Shown: positions 15,332-24,987 of the stretch, in pieces
Numbering within the stretch: the stretch's first letter is position 1
Layout of the letters: the number at the start of each line of letters is the position of its first letter
NCBI GenBank assembly: GCA_002343685.1
Contig: DDRS01000016.1
Location: forward strand, 43,763 to 68,879
Reading direction: 5' to 3'
Length of the DNA: 25,117 bases
Source of the DNA: Thiobacillus denitrificans
Lineage (GTDB): Bacteria > Pseudomonadota > Gammaproteobacteria > Burkholderiales > Thiobacillaceae
Notes under the pieces: model-generated
Told to the model about the DNA's origin: nothing
Seen by the model: only the letters and a program-made list of their open reading frames with translations
Databases searched by the model: none
Position numbers and translations under genes: made by a program

Positions 15332-16645
15332 ATGGCTGCATCCGGATCCCGCCACCTCACCCGCCAAATCGTGATCGCGATGCTCGCGGGCATCGTGCTG
15401 GGTGTCGTTCTCAATCGACTGGGGACGGCAGACTGGGTGCAACTGGTTCTGGTCGATGGCCTGCTGTATGTGGTCGGCTCGGTCTTCGTGGCGGCATTGA
15501 AAATGATGGTGGTGCCGCTGGTGTTCGTGTCGCTGGTCGCCGGCGTCACTTCGCTGTCGGACCTGAATGCGCTGGGACGCATCGGCATCAAGTCGCTGGC
15601 GCTGTACCTGGCCACGACAGCGATCGCCGTCACGATCGCGCTGACACTGGCGGGAGTCGTGGGGCCGGGACATGGCTTCAATGCCGGCAGCACGGCCGCC
15701 AGCTTCAGCGGCAAGCCAGCGCCGCCGCTCACCCAGGTGCTGATCGACATGGTGCCGACCAATCCGGTCGCAGCCATGGCCGAAGGCAATATGCTGCAGA
15801 TCATCGTGTTCGCATTGCTGTTCGGCGTGGCGGTGACGATGTCTGGCACACGCGGCAAGCATGTGCTCAATTTCTTCGGCGATCTCGACGTGGCCATCAT
15901 GCACATGGTCGAATGGATCATGCGGCTCGCCCCATATGGCGTCTTCGCGCTGATCACCCGTACCTTCGCCAGCCAGGGCCTGGACATCCTGCTGCCGCTC
16001 GCTGCCTATTTCCTCACCCTGACCGGCGCGCTGGCCATCCAGGTCTTCGGCGTCTACCCCCTGCTGCTGAAGCTGCTGGCGTCGCTCAACCCGCTCACGT
16101 TCCTGAAAAAGATGCGCGACCCGGCGGCGTTCGCCTTTTCCACCGCCAGTTCCGGCGCCACCATCCCGGTCACGCTGCGTACGGTGGAGTACAAGATGGG
16201 TGTGAAGAACAGCGTCGCCTCGTTCACCGTGCCGATGGGCGCCACCATCAACATGGACGGCACCGCCATGATGCAGGGCGTGGCCACCGTGTTTATCGCC
16301 AATGTCTACGGCATCGACCTGGGATTCACCGATTACCTGCTGGTCGTGCTGACCGCCACGCTGGCCTCGATCGGCACCGCCGCCATCCCTGCAGTCGGCC
16401 TGGTCACGCTCACCATGGTGCTCGGCCAGGTAGGCCTGCCGGTCGAAGGCATCGCCCTCATCATCGGCGTCGACCGCCTGCTCGACATGATGCGCACCGT
16501 GACCAACGTCACCGGCGACTGCGCGGTGAGCTGCATCGTCGCCAAGAGCGAAAAAGCGCTCGACCAAACCGTGTTCGACGACCCCTCGGCCGGTTCGGTC
16601 GAGGCAGCCACCCGCCGCCCCCTTTCCACCCATTCTGCTTCCTGA
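15332..16645 (+). CDS. Dicarboxylate/amino acid:cation symporter (DAACS family)
   Basis: This inner-membrane transporter of about 437 residues resembles GltP/DctA and takes up glutamate, aspartate or C4-dicarboxylates with protons or sodium. Family landmarks are the hairpin-1 serine-rich STASSGATIP, the NMDGT motif in MGATINMDGTA, and the C-terminal DRLLDMMRTVTNVTGD, which holds substrate- and cation-binding residues. Substrate and coupling ion cannot be assigned. The start is either ATG 15332 or an in-frame TTG at 15323; neither has a strong ribosome site. pyrD starts 5 bases after its stop, so the two are probably co-transcribed. Confidence 0.9.
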   Translation: MAASGSRHLTRQIVIAMLAGIVLGVVLNRLGTADWVQLVLVDGLLYVVGSVFVAALKMMVVPLVFVSLVAGVTSLSDLNALGRIGIKSLALYLATTAIAVTIALTLAGVVGPGHGFNAGSTAASFSGKPAPPLTQVLIDMVPTNPVAAMAEGNMLQIIVFALLFGVAVTMSGTRGKHVLNFFGDLDVAIMHMVEWIMRLAPYGVFALITRTFASQGLDILLPLAAYFLTLTGALAIQVFGVYPLLLKLLASLNPLTFLKKMRDPAAFAFSTASSGATIPVTLRTVEYKMGVKNSVASFTVPMGATINMDGTAMMQGVATVFIANVYGIDLGFTDYLLVVLTATLASIGTAAIPAVGLVTLTMVLGQVGLPVEGIALIIGVDRLLDMMRTVTNVTGDCAVSCIVAKSEKALDQTVFDDPSAGSVEAATRRPLSTHSAS

Positions 16646-16649
16646 TCCC

Positions 16650-17660
16650 ATGTTTTATCCGCTGATCCGGCCTGCCCTCTTCTCGCTCGATCCCGAAGAC
16701 GCGCACGGCTTCACCCTCGCCAGCCTCGACGTCGCACACGCACTGGGCCTGCTGAAGCTGCTGCCGCGCGCCACGGGAACGCCCATGCACGTGATGGGCA
16801 TCGATTTCCCCAATGCCGTGGGTCTTGCCGCCGGACTTGACAAGGACGGCGCGCACATCGGCGCGCTGGCCGACCTGGGCTTCGGCTTCATCGAGATCGG
16901 CACGGTGACGCCGCGCCCGCAGCCGGGCAACCCCACGCCGCGCATGTTCCGCCTGCCCGCAGCCAACGCCATCATCAACCGCATGGGCTTCAACAATCTC
17001 GGGGTCGACAATCTGGTGCGCAATGTCCAGTCGAGCGGCTTCCAGGGCGTGCTCGGCATCAACATCGGCAAGAACAAGGACACGCCGAACGACCACGCGG
17101 TCGACGATTACCTGATCTGCCTCGACAAGGTCTACGCGCATGCACGTTACGTGACGGTGAACATCTCCTCGCCCAACACGCAGAACCTGCGCGAGCTGCA
17201 GAAGGACGAGGCGCTCGACGCGCTGCTCTCCGCGATCAAGCTGCGCCAGTCTGAACTCGCGCAGCAGCACGGCAAATATGTCCCCATCGCGCTGAAGATC
17301 GCGCCCGACCTCGACGACGCACAGATCGCCGCGATCGCCGCGCTGCTGATGATGCACCGCATCGATGCGGTGATCGCCACCAACACCACCATCGCGCGCG
17401 ATGCCGTCGCCGGCCTGCCCAATGCGGAGGAAACCGGCGGCCTGTCCGGCGCGCCGGTGCGCGCGGCGTCCACCCGGGTGGTGCGCGAACTGGCGCGCCA
17501 CCTGAAGAATGAAGTGCCGATCATCGGCGTCGGCGGCATTCTCTCGGGCGACGATGCGCGCGAAAAGATCGATGCCGGCGCGTCGCTGGTGCAGTTGTAT
17601 TCCGGTCTGATCTACCGCGGGCCGGCACTGGTGCGGGAATGCGTGCAACGCCTCGCCTGA
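16650..17660 (+). CDS. pyrD: Dihydroorotate dehydrogenase (quinone), class 2
   Basis: The 336-residue membrane-associated flavoenzyme oxidises dihydroorotate to orotate in pyrimidine synthesis and passes electrons to quinone. The N-terminal helical extension (MFYPLIRPALFSLDPEDAHG) marks class 2. FMN- and substrate-binding segments follow: GLAAGLDKDG, NRMGFNN, NIGKNKDTP, the catalytic-Ser segment NISSPNTQNLR, LKIAPDL, ATNTT, and GVGGILSGDDA with GASLVQLYSGLIY. Length and motifs are complete. The next gene starts within its last codons. Confidence 0.95.
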   Translation: MFYPLIRPALFSLDPEDAHGFTLASLDVAHALGLLKLLPRATGTPMHVMGIDFPNAVGLAAGLDKDGAHIGALADLGFGFIEIGTVTPRPQPGNPTPRMFRLPAANAIINRMGFNNLGVDNLVRNVQSSGFQGVLGINIGKNKDTPNDHAVDDYLICLDKVYAHARYVTVNISSPNTQNLRELQKDEALDALLSAIKLRQSELAQQHGKYVPIALKIAPDLDDAQIAAIAALLMMHRIDAVIATNTTIARDAVAGLPNAEETGGLSGAPVRAASTRVVRELARHLKNEVPIIGVGGILSGDDAREKIDAGASLVQLYSGLIYRGPALVRECVQRLA

Positions 17661-18913
17661 CGGCCATGCGGTTTGCGCGTGCCGTCGTTGCGACGTGGCT
17701 GTTGCATGCCGGCGCGCATGCCGCGCCGACAGAGCCTGTCCTGACCCATTTTCCGCAACCCGGCCTCGCTACTGACCAGCTGGGCGTGATCGTCAACGAC
17801 GACGATCCCGACAGCGTGGCGATCGCCACGTACTACCGGGAAAAGCGTGGCATCCCCGCAGCCAACGTGATTCACGTGCGCTTCAAGCCCGGGCGCAGCA
17901 CGCTCTCACGCGAGGAATTCATCAACCTCAAGCGTCTCGTCGACCGCAAGACGCCGAAGAATGTGCAGGCTTATGCATTGACCTGGGCGCAGCCGTACCG
18001 GGTGGACTGCATGTCGATCACGTCCGCCTTCGCCTTCGGCTTCGATCCCGCCTATTGCGCCAACAGCTGCAAACCGACGCAGCCGAACCCGTATTTCAAC
18101 AGCAGCGTGACGCGGCCCTATGCCGTCTATCACATCCGCCCGACCATGAGCCTGGCCGGGGCCAGCGTGGTCGAAGCCAGAAAGCTGATCGACCGCGGCG
18201 TGGCATCCGACGGCAGCAATCCGGCCGGCACCGCCTATCTCGTCAGCACGAATGACAAGAACCGCAACGTGCGCGCCGCCGGGTATGCATCCGTGCGTGC
18301 GTTGATGCAGTCCGTCATGCCGACCGAAATCGTCGAGGCCAACGCCCTTGAAAACAAGCCCGACGTGATGTTCTACTTCACCGGACTGACCCAGGTACCG
18401 GCCATCGACAGCAACCGTTTTCTGCCCGGCGCCATCGCGGACCACCTCACCTCGGCCGGCGGCGAACTGTTCGGCGGCGGCCAGATGAGCAGTCTGCGCT
18501 GGCTGGAAGCCGGCGCCACCGGCAGCTACGGCGCGGTGGTCGAGCCTTGCAATTTCCCCACCAAATTTCCGGTTCCCGGCATTGTCATGGCGCACTACCT
18601 GCAAGGCGAAACGCTGATCGAGGCCTATTGGAAAAGCGTGCAGATGCCGGGACAGGGTATTTTCATCGGCGAACCGCTGGCGCGCCCGTTTGCCGGCATC
18701 CGTCACGATACCCGCGGCGGCGGCTTGACCCTGTCGGCGCGCTTGCTCACGCCGGGACTCTATGAGGTGCAAGCCGCGCCGTCGATGATCGGTCCCTACC
18801 GCAGCGTCGGCCGCATGGCCATCGCCTGGGGAACGCGCCGCATCAGGCTCGAGCACGTTCCGCCTGCGTACTATCGCTTCGAACGCCGCGCCGATTCCGC
18901 ACCGGTGCAATAA
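17639..18913 (+). CDS. Exported TIGR03790-type protein of unknown function
   Basis: The 424-residue product begins with a signal peptide (FARAVVATWLLHAGAHA, then APTEP). The mature part starts LGVIVNDDDPDSVAIATYYREKRGIP and contains NVQAYALTWAQPYRVDCMSIT and GEPLARPFAG, which I recognise as the TIGR03790 family. That family is reported mainly from genomes with an exosortase (PEP-CTERM sorting) system, but its function is unknown. No PEP-CTERM anchor is present at its own C-terminus. ATG 17639 overlaps the pyrD end by 22 bases; ATG 17666 also gives a good signal peptide and could be the true start. Four Cys residues in the first half could form disulfides. Confidence 0.75.
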   Translation: MRATPRLTAMRFARAVVATWLLHAGAHAAPTEPVLTHFPQPGLATDQLGVIVNDDDPDSVAIATYYREKRGIPAANVIHVRFKPGRSTLSREEFINLKRLVDRKTPKNVQAYALTWAQPYRVDCMSITSAFAFGFDPAYCANSCKPTQPNPYFNSSVTRPYAVYHIRPTMSLAGASVVEARKLIDRGVASDGSNPAGTAYLVSTNDKNRNVRAAGYASVRALMQSVMPTEIVEANALENKPDVMFYFTGLTQVPAIDSNRFLPGAIADHLTSAGGELFGGGQMSSLRWLEAGATGSYGAVVEPCNFPTKFPVPGIVMAHYLQGETLIEAYWKSVQMPGQGIFIGEPLARPFAGIRHDTRGGGLTLSARLLTPGLYEVQAAPSMIGPYRSVGRMAIAWGTRRIRLEHVPPAYYRFERRADSAPVQ

Positions 18914-18981
18914 AGCCGGCACTTCTGGCGTACTGCAGCTTTGGCTATGCTGCAGATTATCCATCCCGCACGAGGCTCGCC

Positions 18982-20064
18982 ATGCACATCGGCATTCCCA
19001 AGGAAATCAAGAATCACGAATACCGCGTGGCGCTCACGCCCGAGGGTGTACGGGTACTGGCCCAGGCCGGGCACCGGGTAAGCGTCGAGACTCATGCCGG
19101 CGCCACCGTAGGGCTCGGCGACGATGCCTATCTTGTCGCCGGCGCGGTCATCACTGCCACCGCTGCCGAAGTCTATGCCGCCGATCTGGTGGTGAAGGTA
19201 AAGGAGCCGCAAACGAACGAAGTGGCGCTGTTGCGTGAAGGCCAGTTGCTGTTCTGCTATCTGCACCTGGCGGCCGCGCCGGAACTGGCGCGGGAACTGA
19301 TGGCACGCGGCGTGACGGCGATTGCCTATGAAACCGTGAGCAACGCTGCCGGCGGCCTGCCGCTCCTGCAACCGATGTCGGACATTGCCGGGCGGCTCGC
19401 GCCGCAGATGGGTGCGCTGGGCCTGCACACTTCCCACGGCGGCAATGGCAAGCTGATCAGCGGCATGCCCGGGGTACCGCCCGCCCATGTGGTCATCATC
19501 GGCGCCGGCGCGGTCGGCATGAGCGCCGCGCGCATGGCAGTCGGGCTGGGTGCACGCGTCACGCTGATCGACCGCCAGGCCGACAAGCTCGCACACGGCG
19601 AGACACTGTTCGGTGCGCGGGTAGCCTCGCGCTTCTCCTCGCCCGAGGCAATTGCGGCGTTTCTTGCACAGGCCGACATCGTCATCGGTGCCGCCCAGAT
19701 CCCGGGACGCCATGCGCCCCGCCTGATCAGCCGGGAATTATTGAAGCAGATGCCATCCGGCTCCGTACTGGTGGATGTCGCCATCGACCAGGGCGGCATT
19801 GCCGAGACTTCGCGCCCCACCACCCACAGTGCGCCGTTCTTCGTGGCAGAAGGCGTCGTCCATTATTGCGTCACCAACATGCCCGGTGCGGTGGCGCGCA
19901 CCGCCACCGACGCGCTCACCCATGCCACCCTGCCCTACGTCCAGGCACTGGCTGCACAGGGCCTCGCCGCACTGGATACGGATGCCGGGCTGAAGGCCGG
20001 GCTGCACGTGCACGCCGGTCATATCACGCACGTCGGGCTGGCACAGGACCTGGGGCTGGGCTGA
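18982..20064 (+). CDS. ald: Alanine dehydrogenase
   Basis: The 360-residue cytosolic enzyme interconverts L-alanine and pyruvate plus ammonia with NAD. N-terminal GIPKEIKNHEYRVALTP contains the substrate-binding Arg15; KVKEP (Lys74) and YLHLAAAPEL (His95) hold further active-site residues. The Rossmann motif is VVIIGAGAVGMSAARMA, and VDVAIDQGG carries the conserved Asp. It is slightly shorter than typical Ald (about 370), mainly because the C-terminus ends early. The saccharopine dehydrogenase/transhydrogenase family is related, but the match to Ald is full length. By producing or using pyruvate it could connect with the pyruvate dehydrogenase upstream; that link is inference. Confidence 0.92.
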   Translation: MHIGIPKEIKNHEYRVALTPEGVRVLAQAGHRVSVETHAGATVGLGDDAYLVAGAVITATAAEVYAADLVVKVKEPQTNEVALLREGQLLFCYLHLAAAPELARELMARGVTAIAYETVSNAAGGLPLLQPMSDIAGRLAPQMGALGLHTSHGGNGKLISGMPGVPPAHVVIIGAGAVGMSAARMAVGLGARVTLIDRQADKLAHGETLFGARVASRFSSPEAIAAFLAQADIVIGAAQIPGRHAPRLISRELLKQMPSGSVLVDVAIDQGGIAETSRPTTHSAPFFVAEGVVHYCVTNMPGAVARTATDALTHATLPYVQALAAQGLAALDTDAGLKAGLHVHAGHITHVGLAQDLGLG

Positions 20065-20065
20065 A

Positions 20066-20788
20066 TCACGACGGCGTTGACGCAGGCATGGCCAGCCACT
20101 CGCGTCCGAGCACCGAGAGGTCGGATGCGAAGCGGTATACCAGCGGCACCCCGGACGGAATCTCTACCCGCTCCATCGTCACCGCATCCAGCGCATCCAG
20201 ATGCATCACCAGCCCGCGCAGCGTATTGCCGTGGCTCACCACGAGCAGGCGCCGCCCCGCACGCAACCGCGGCAGCAGCACCTCGTTCCAGTACGGCAGC
20301 ATGCGCTGCTGGCAATCCCGCAAGCTCTCGCTGGCCGGCAAGTCGCCGGGGCCCAGCGCGGCATACAGCGGATCGAAGCGCGGATGGCGCGGGTCGTCGC
20401 GCGACAACGGCGGCGGCGGCTCGGAATAGCCGCGCCACCAGCGGCGCGATGCCGCCTCGCCCCAGGTTGCGAAGATCTCGCGCTTGTTCATGCCCTGGAG
20501 CGCGCCGTAATGCCGCTCGTTGAGGCGCCAGGTCGTGAACAACGGGACCTCGGGCGACCCCATCGCGGCCAGCAGTGCCGTGACGGTCTGGCGGGTGCGC
20601 TGCAATACCGAACCATGCACCTCGTCGAAGGCGTAGCCCGCCTGTGCCAGCCGCCGCCCTGCCGCGGTGGCCTCGGCCAAGCCGGTTTCGGTCAGGGGAA
20701 TGTCGGTCCAGCCGGTGAAGCGGTCGGAGAGATTCCATTCGCTGTGGCCGTGGCGGAACAGCACCACCCATTGTGCCGGTGCGATCAT
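20066..20788 (-). CDS. gpmA: 2,3-bisphosphoglycerate-dependent phosphoglycerate mutase
   Basis: The 240-residue glycolytic enzyme interconverts 3- and 2-phosphoglycerate. The phosphohistidine motif is FRHGHSEWN, and RLNERHYGALQGMNKRE, RGYSEPPPPL, ESLRDC and VVSHGNTLRG are diagnostic of GpmA rather than of general histidine phosphatases. The region around HPRFDPLYAALGPGDLPASESL is a little shorter than in E. coli. Its ATG overlaps the stop of the upstream phosphatase gene (ATGA), which indicates coupled translation. Its stop faces the end of ald with 1 base between. Confidence 0.92.
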   Translation of the reverse strand: MIAPAQWVVLFRHGHSEWNLSDRFTGWTDIPLTETGLAEATAAGRRLAQAGYAFDEVHGSVLQRTRQTVTALLAAMGSPEVPLFTTWRLNERHYGALQGMNKREIFATWGEAASRRWWRGYSEPPPPLSRDDPRHPRFDPLYAALGPGDLPASESLRDCQQRMLPYWNEVLLPRLRAGRRLLVVSHGNTLRGLVMHLDALDAVTMERVEIPSGVPLVYRFASDLSVLGREWLAMPASTPS

Positions 20789-21438
20789 TCGGGCGGCTCC
20801 ATCAGCACCTCGTGCAGATGATGACGATCGCCCCAGGCGTCCAGATGCCAGCCCTGGCCGTCGAAATGGAACCAGTTGAGCGCGCAGTTGGGTATCTTGA
20901 AATCGCGCGGCGTGTGTAGCGGACGGCCGGTAGCCTTGCGGTAGATCACGTCGAGCACACCGCTGTGGCAGACGACCGCGACCGTCTGGCCACTGTGATG
21001 TCGCACCAGCCAGTCGATCGCCTCGCCCACCCGCCCGGCAAAGCCGCGCAGCGATTCGCCCGTCTCGAAATCGTAGTCGAGATCGCGCGCCACATAGTGC
21101 GCGTAGGCCTGCGGATAGCGCTCGGCGCCCTCCGCCGCCGTCAGCCCTTGAAACAGCCCGAAATGCCGTTCGCGCAGTTGCGGCAGGCATTTCACCTCCA
21201 TCTCCTCGCGCTGGGCCAGCACCCGTGCCGTTTCCAGCGCCCGCGTCAGATCGCTGCTGTAGATCGCGCCGAATCGATGGTGCGCCGCGTTGAATGCCAT
21301 CGCCAGCGCCTGCACCCGTCCGGTCTCGTTGAGCGGAATGTCAGTGTGGCCCTGGATGCGCTTCTCCACGTTCCATGCGGTTTCGCCATGGCGGATGACG
21401 CAGATGCGGGTACGGACCGGTTTGGCAGCGTGGTGCAT
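20785..21438 (-). CDS. Histidine phosphatase family protein
   Basis: The 217-residue protein has the catalytic RHGETAWN motif near its N-terminus, the second active-site histidine in VCHSGVLDV, and the acid residue in LRERHFGLFQG. This fits the GpmB/CobC branch of broad phosphatases. It lacks the GpmA-specific insertions, so it is a phosphatase rather than a mutase; the substrate is unknown. It starts at ATG 21438, which gives a compact N-terminus. The 4-base overlap with gpmA suggests a two-gene operon, possibly arisen by duplication within the superfamily. Confidence 0.88.
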   Translation of the reverse strand: MHHAAKPVRTRICVIRHGETAWNVEKRIQGHTDIPLNETGRVQALAMAFNAAHHRFGAIYSSDLTRALETARVLAQREEMEVKCLPQLRERHFGLFQGLTAAEGAERYPQAYAHYVARDLDYDFETGESLRGFAGRVGEAIDWLVRHHSGQTVAVVCHSGVLDVIYRKATGRPLHTPRDFKIPNCALNWFHFDGQGWHLDAWGDRHHLHEVLMEPPE

Positions 21439-21628
21439 GGAGAGCGGATAGGTTAAGTGGAACCAAGTTTCAATCGGGCATAAAACCCGAACAGCATCAG
21501 CAGGGTTGCGATACCTGTAACAGAACGACGCTTGCGGCGCCCCGTACATTGCACGACACTAACGCCACATAACAAAAACCTGCAACACCGGACACGCGGA
21601 GAAAAAACCAACAAGCGAACCGGCACGA

Positions 21629-22636
21629 TTGAGCAAACTCGACGAAATCTATCGCCTGCACCGCCTGCTGGATGGGCGACGCACCGGCATATCGCGCGCC
21701 GTACTCATCGGCGAGCATGGTTTCGCCCGTTCCACCCTCGCCCGCCTGATCGCCGACCTGCGCGACAAGCTCGGCGCGCCACTCGTCCATGACCCGGACC
21801 GTGGCGGCTACCGTTACGACACTGCCGACGGCCGCCACCTCATGCCTGGCCTGTGGTTCACCGCCGACGAACTGCTCGCCCTCGTCACCCTGAAACACCT
21901 GCTCGCCAACCTCGAGCCCGGCCTGCTCGACGACCATCTGCGGCCGCTGCAAAGCCGCATCGATTCCCTGCTGTCTGGCCAGCACCTGGGCGCCGGCGAG
22001 GCCTTGCAACGCATCCACCTGCTCAGCATGGCTGCCCGGCGCAAGAACCCGCACCATTTCCAGACCATCGCCGGCGCCGTGCTACAGCGCCAGCGGCTCC
22101 GGATCAACTACTACGCGCGCGATCGCGACGCCACCAGCAGCCGCGAAATCTCGCCGCAGCGCCTCGCCCACTACCGCGACAACTGGTACCTCGACGCTTG
22201 GTGCCACGAGAAAAAAGGCCTGCGCATCTTCGCCGTCGAATGCATCCGCGCCGTCGAGCCAATGACCAAGGCCGCCAAAACCATCGCCGAATCCACCCTG
22301 AATCGCGAACTCGCCAGCAGCTACGGCATCTTCGCCGGCACGCCCCGCGCCACCGCCGTGCTCGTGTTCACCGTCCAGCGCGCCCGCTGGGTCGCCGAAG
22401 AAATCTGGCATCCGCAACAGCAAGGCTGTTGGCTGGATGACGGGCGCTTTGAATTGCGTATCCCGTATTCGGATGACCGTGAACTGCTGATGGACATCCT
22501 GAAGTACGGGCCAGACGTCGAAGTGGTGGAGCCCGAAGACCTGCGCGAGGCCATCAAAAAACTACTGGGGTCGGCTGCGAGCCAATATTGGCGAGGAGAA
22601 ACGAGAGGCTCAGGTTCTGGGCCTGAAGGTGGGTAG
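21629..22636 (+). CDS. WYL-domain transcriptional regulator
   Basis: The 335-residue protein has an N-terminal helix-turn-helix (about residues 1-55, ISRAVLIGEHGFARSTLARLI) that binds DNA. A WYL domain around residue 185 contains the eponymous NWYLDAW. A WCX-like C-terminal part follows (VLVFTVQRARWVAEEIWHPQQ). WYL proteins sense nucleic-acid or nucleotide ligands and often neighbour CRISPR-Cas or other defence genes. The start is TTG 21629 without a clear ribosome site; no better ATG exists nearby. Its stop lies one base before the chosen cas3 start, so it may control cas3 as the first gene of the same operon. The divergent gap 21439-21628 shows no convincing promoter. Confidence 0.88.
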   Translation: MSKLDEIYRLHRLLDGRRTGISRAVLIGEHGFARSTLARLIADLRDKLGAPLVHDPDRGGYRYDTADGRHLMPGLWFTADELLALVTLKHLLANLEPGLLDDHLRPLQSRIDSLLSGQHLGAGEALQRIHLLSMAARRKNPHHFQTIAGAVLQRQRLRINYYARDRDATSSREISPQRLAHYRDNWYLDAWCHEKKGLRIFAVECIRAVEPMTKAAKTIAESTLNRELASSYGIFAGTPRATAVLVFTVQRARWVAEEIWHPQQQGCWLDDGRFELRIPYSDDRELLMDILKYGPDVEVVEPEDLREAIKKLLGSAASQYWRGETRGSGSGPEGG

Positions 22637-22637
22637 C

Positions 22638-24893
22638 ATGCCCTCCATGGATACACGCCTTCCAATCGCACATGCCGCCAAGGATTTCGACGGCAATTGG
22701 CGACCGCCTCACGATCTGGCCGACCATCTGAATGAAGTCGGCGCACTGGCCGCCGAATTCGCCCGAACGTTCGGTTCGGAGTGGGCTCAGCTTGCCGGGC
22801 GCTGGCACGATCTGGGCAAGTATCGGCAGCGTTTCCAGAATTACATCCGACTTGCCAGTGGCTTCGAGGCTGACGCCCACATCAAGGGCGAATCAGGTAA
22901 AGCACCGCACTCGACCGCGGGCGCATTGCTTGCATGCGACCGCTTCGGCCCGGCCGGCCGCGTGCTGGCGTATGTGATTGCTGGGCATCATGCCGGATTG
23001 TCGGATTGGTTCGGCGGGCTGGATGCACGCCTGGAAGCCGCCGCCAGCCGCAATGAACTCAATGAAGCCTTGGCTGAAAGCCCACCCGCCGAATTGCTCG
23101 ATCCAGGCAATTTCGAGCCTGATTTACAAGCCATCCCAGGCGGTAAGAATGGCTTCGCACTATGGGTACGCATGTTGTTCTCCGCCCTGGTCGATGCCGA
23201 CTTTCTCGACACCGAGCGTTACATGGATCCCGAACGCTTCGCGCAGCGCAACCAGTGGCCCACGTTGCAGGAGGTGGCACCACTATTCGATACCCACATG
23301 CGGGCATTCGCCACACGCGCCCAGCCCACGCCAGTCAATATACTGCGCGCTGACATCTTGGCTCAGTGCCGCGCAAAGGCTGCGCTGGCACCCGGCCTAT
23401 TTTCGCTGACCGTCCCAACCGGCGGCGGCAAAACACTCTCCGGCATGGCCTTCGCACTGGAACATGCCCGCGCACACGGCAAACGCCGTGTTATTCACGT
23501 CATCCCCTACACCAGCATCATCGAGCAGACAGCCGACATCTTCCGCGCCATCTTCGGTGACTCGATCATCGAGCACCACAGTAACGCCGAATCCGAGCCG
23601 GGCCGCGAAAACAGCGCCAGCCGCCTAGCCTGTGAAAACTGGGACGCGCCCATTGTCGTCACTACCAACGTGCAGTTCTTCGAGTCGCTGTTCGCCGCAC
23701 GCACCTCGCGCTGCCGCAAGCTGCACAATCTGGTCGATTCGGTGGTCATCCTCGACGAGGCGCAGCTGCTGCCTCCTGAATTCCTGCAGCCCATCCTCGA
23801 TGTGCTCAATCTCCTGACTCGGCATTACGGTGTCAGCGTCGTCTTGTCTACCGCCACGCAACCTGCCCTGAGCACGCGAGAATACTTCGACGCCCGCCAG
23901 AACCTGCGCGGCCTCGACAACGTGCGTGAAATCATCGACGACCCCGACGCGCTCTTTGCTGCGCTGGAACGCGTCGAAGTACGCCTGCCTGCGGACTGGC
24001 ACACGCCAACCGATTGGCCGACACTGGCGGCAGAATTGGCTGGCCTCGATTCCGTACTTGCCATCGTCAACACCCGCAAGGATGCGCGCGCCCTCTGGGA
24101 GAAGATGCCTCAAGGCACGTTGCATCTGTCTGCGCTGATGTGCGGCGCGCACCGCTCGCAAGTCATTTCCGACATCAAGACGCGCTTGAAGAACAGCGTA
24201 CCGACGTGCGTCATCAGCACACAGTTGGTCGAAGCAGGCGTCGATGTGGATTTCCCCGTCGTGTACCGCGCGGTTGCAGGATTGGATTCCATCGCCCAGG
24301 CGGCTGGGCGCTGCAACCGTGAAGGCCGTCTGGCAGAAAAAGGCAGGGTCGTCGTCTTCATTCCACCCAAACCGGCACCTCGCGGATTGCTGCTGACAGG
24401 TGAGAACGCCTGCAGAAACGCGCTGCACGGCGTGACCGAGCAACCACTGACCCGTGCCCGCTTTGCCGCGTACTTCGAACGCTTGTACTACGACTGCAAG
24501 CTCGACAAGGAGAGTATTTGTGACCTGTTGGAAGTTGGGGGCGGCACGCTCGCCGTCAATTTCAGAAGCGCCGCCGACAAATTCCGTCTGATTGCAGACG
24601 AAGACAGCGTACCCATCGTCGTGTGCTATCGGGGCACGGATGGGCAGGACGACAGCATAGACAAATGGCTCGCCACACTGCGCAAGAATGGCCCGGAACG
24701 TTGGCTGATGCGCAAGCTGCAGCGCTACACCGTCAACCTGCATCGAAATGAGGCCTTGTCATTGCTGAATCAGGGGGACATTGATGAAATCATGCCGGGG
24801 TTGTATGTGCAGGTGAGTGATCTGCTTTATGACGCCAAACTTGGCTTACTCTCCAACGGTCGGCTCAGTAACACGGGGCTGTTTGTTGTTTAG
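22638..24893 (+). CDS. cas3: Cas3 nuclease-helicase (type I CRISPR-Cas)
   Basis: The 751-residue protein has an N-terminal HD nuclease domain with all metal-binding residues visible: His in ADHLNEV, HD in GRWHDLGK, HSTAGA and AGHHAGL (about residues 30-122). A superfamily 2 helicase follows with Walker A VPTGGGKT (about 257), motif II DEAQ (about 372), motif III STATQPAL (about 404), and the C-terminal STQLVEAGVDVDFP and QAAGRCNREG. In type I systems Cas3 is recruited by Cascade to unwind and degrade target DNA. Length and HD-helicase order fit type I-C or a relative. ATG 22638 was preferred because AAGGTGG lies upstream; GTG 22629 and ATG 22647 are possible. No cas5, cas7 or cas8 gene follows before the window ends. 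Confidence 0.93.
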   Translation: MPSMDTRLPIAHAAKDFDGNWRPPHDLADHLNEVGALAAEFARTFGSEWAQLAGRWHDLGKYRQRFQNYIRLASGFEADAHIKGESGKAPHSTAGALLACDRFGPAGRVLAYVIAGHHAGLSDWFGGLDARLEAAASRNELNEALAESPPAELLDPGNFEPDLQAIPGGKNGFALWVRMLFSALVDADFLDTERYMDPERFAQRNQWPTLQEVAPLFDTHMRAFATRAQPTPVNILRADILAQCRAKAALAPGLFSLTVPTGGGKTLSGMAFALEHARAHGKRRVIHVIPYTSIIEQTADIFRAIFGDSIIEHHSNAESEPGRENSASRLACENWDAPIVVTTNVQFFESLFAARTSRCRKLHNLVDSVVILDEAQLLPPEFLQPILDVLNLLTRHYGVSVVLSTATQPALSTREYFDARQNLRGLDNVREIIDDPDALFAALERVEVRLPADWHTPTDWPTLAAELAGLDSVLAIVNTRKDARALWEKMPQGTLHLSALMCGAHRSQVISDIKTRLKNSVPTCVISTQLVEAGVDVDFPVVYRAVAGLDSIAQAAGRCNREGRLAEKGRVVVFIPPKPAPRGLLLTGENACRNALHGVTEQPLTRARFAAYFERLYYDCKLDKESICDLLEVGGGTLAVNFRSAADKFRLIADEDSVPIVVCYRGTDGQDDSIDKWLATLRKNGPERWLMRKLQRYTVNLHRNEALSLLNQGDIDEIMPGLYVQVSDLLYDAKLGLLSNGRLSNTGLFVV

Positions 24894-24987
24894 GCGTACG
24901 CAAAATGGGAGTGCAATGACTAAAACGTTTTGACCCCCAGCGTTTAAAGTGGCTCGCTAACATTGCCTCGGTCATTCGGAGGCAAAC

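Noticed and set aside
15296..16651. Minus-strand frame across the symporter
   Set aside because: It is His/Gln/Gly-rich and covers exactly the symporter gene, so it is an antisense shadow.
18941..18955. CTGCAG hairpin upstream of ald
   Set aside because: The arms are short and occur in a gap of 68 bases without a T-run or other supporting signals.
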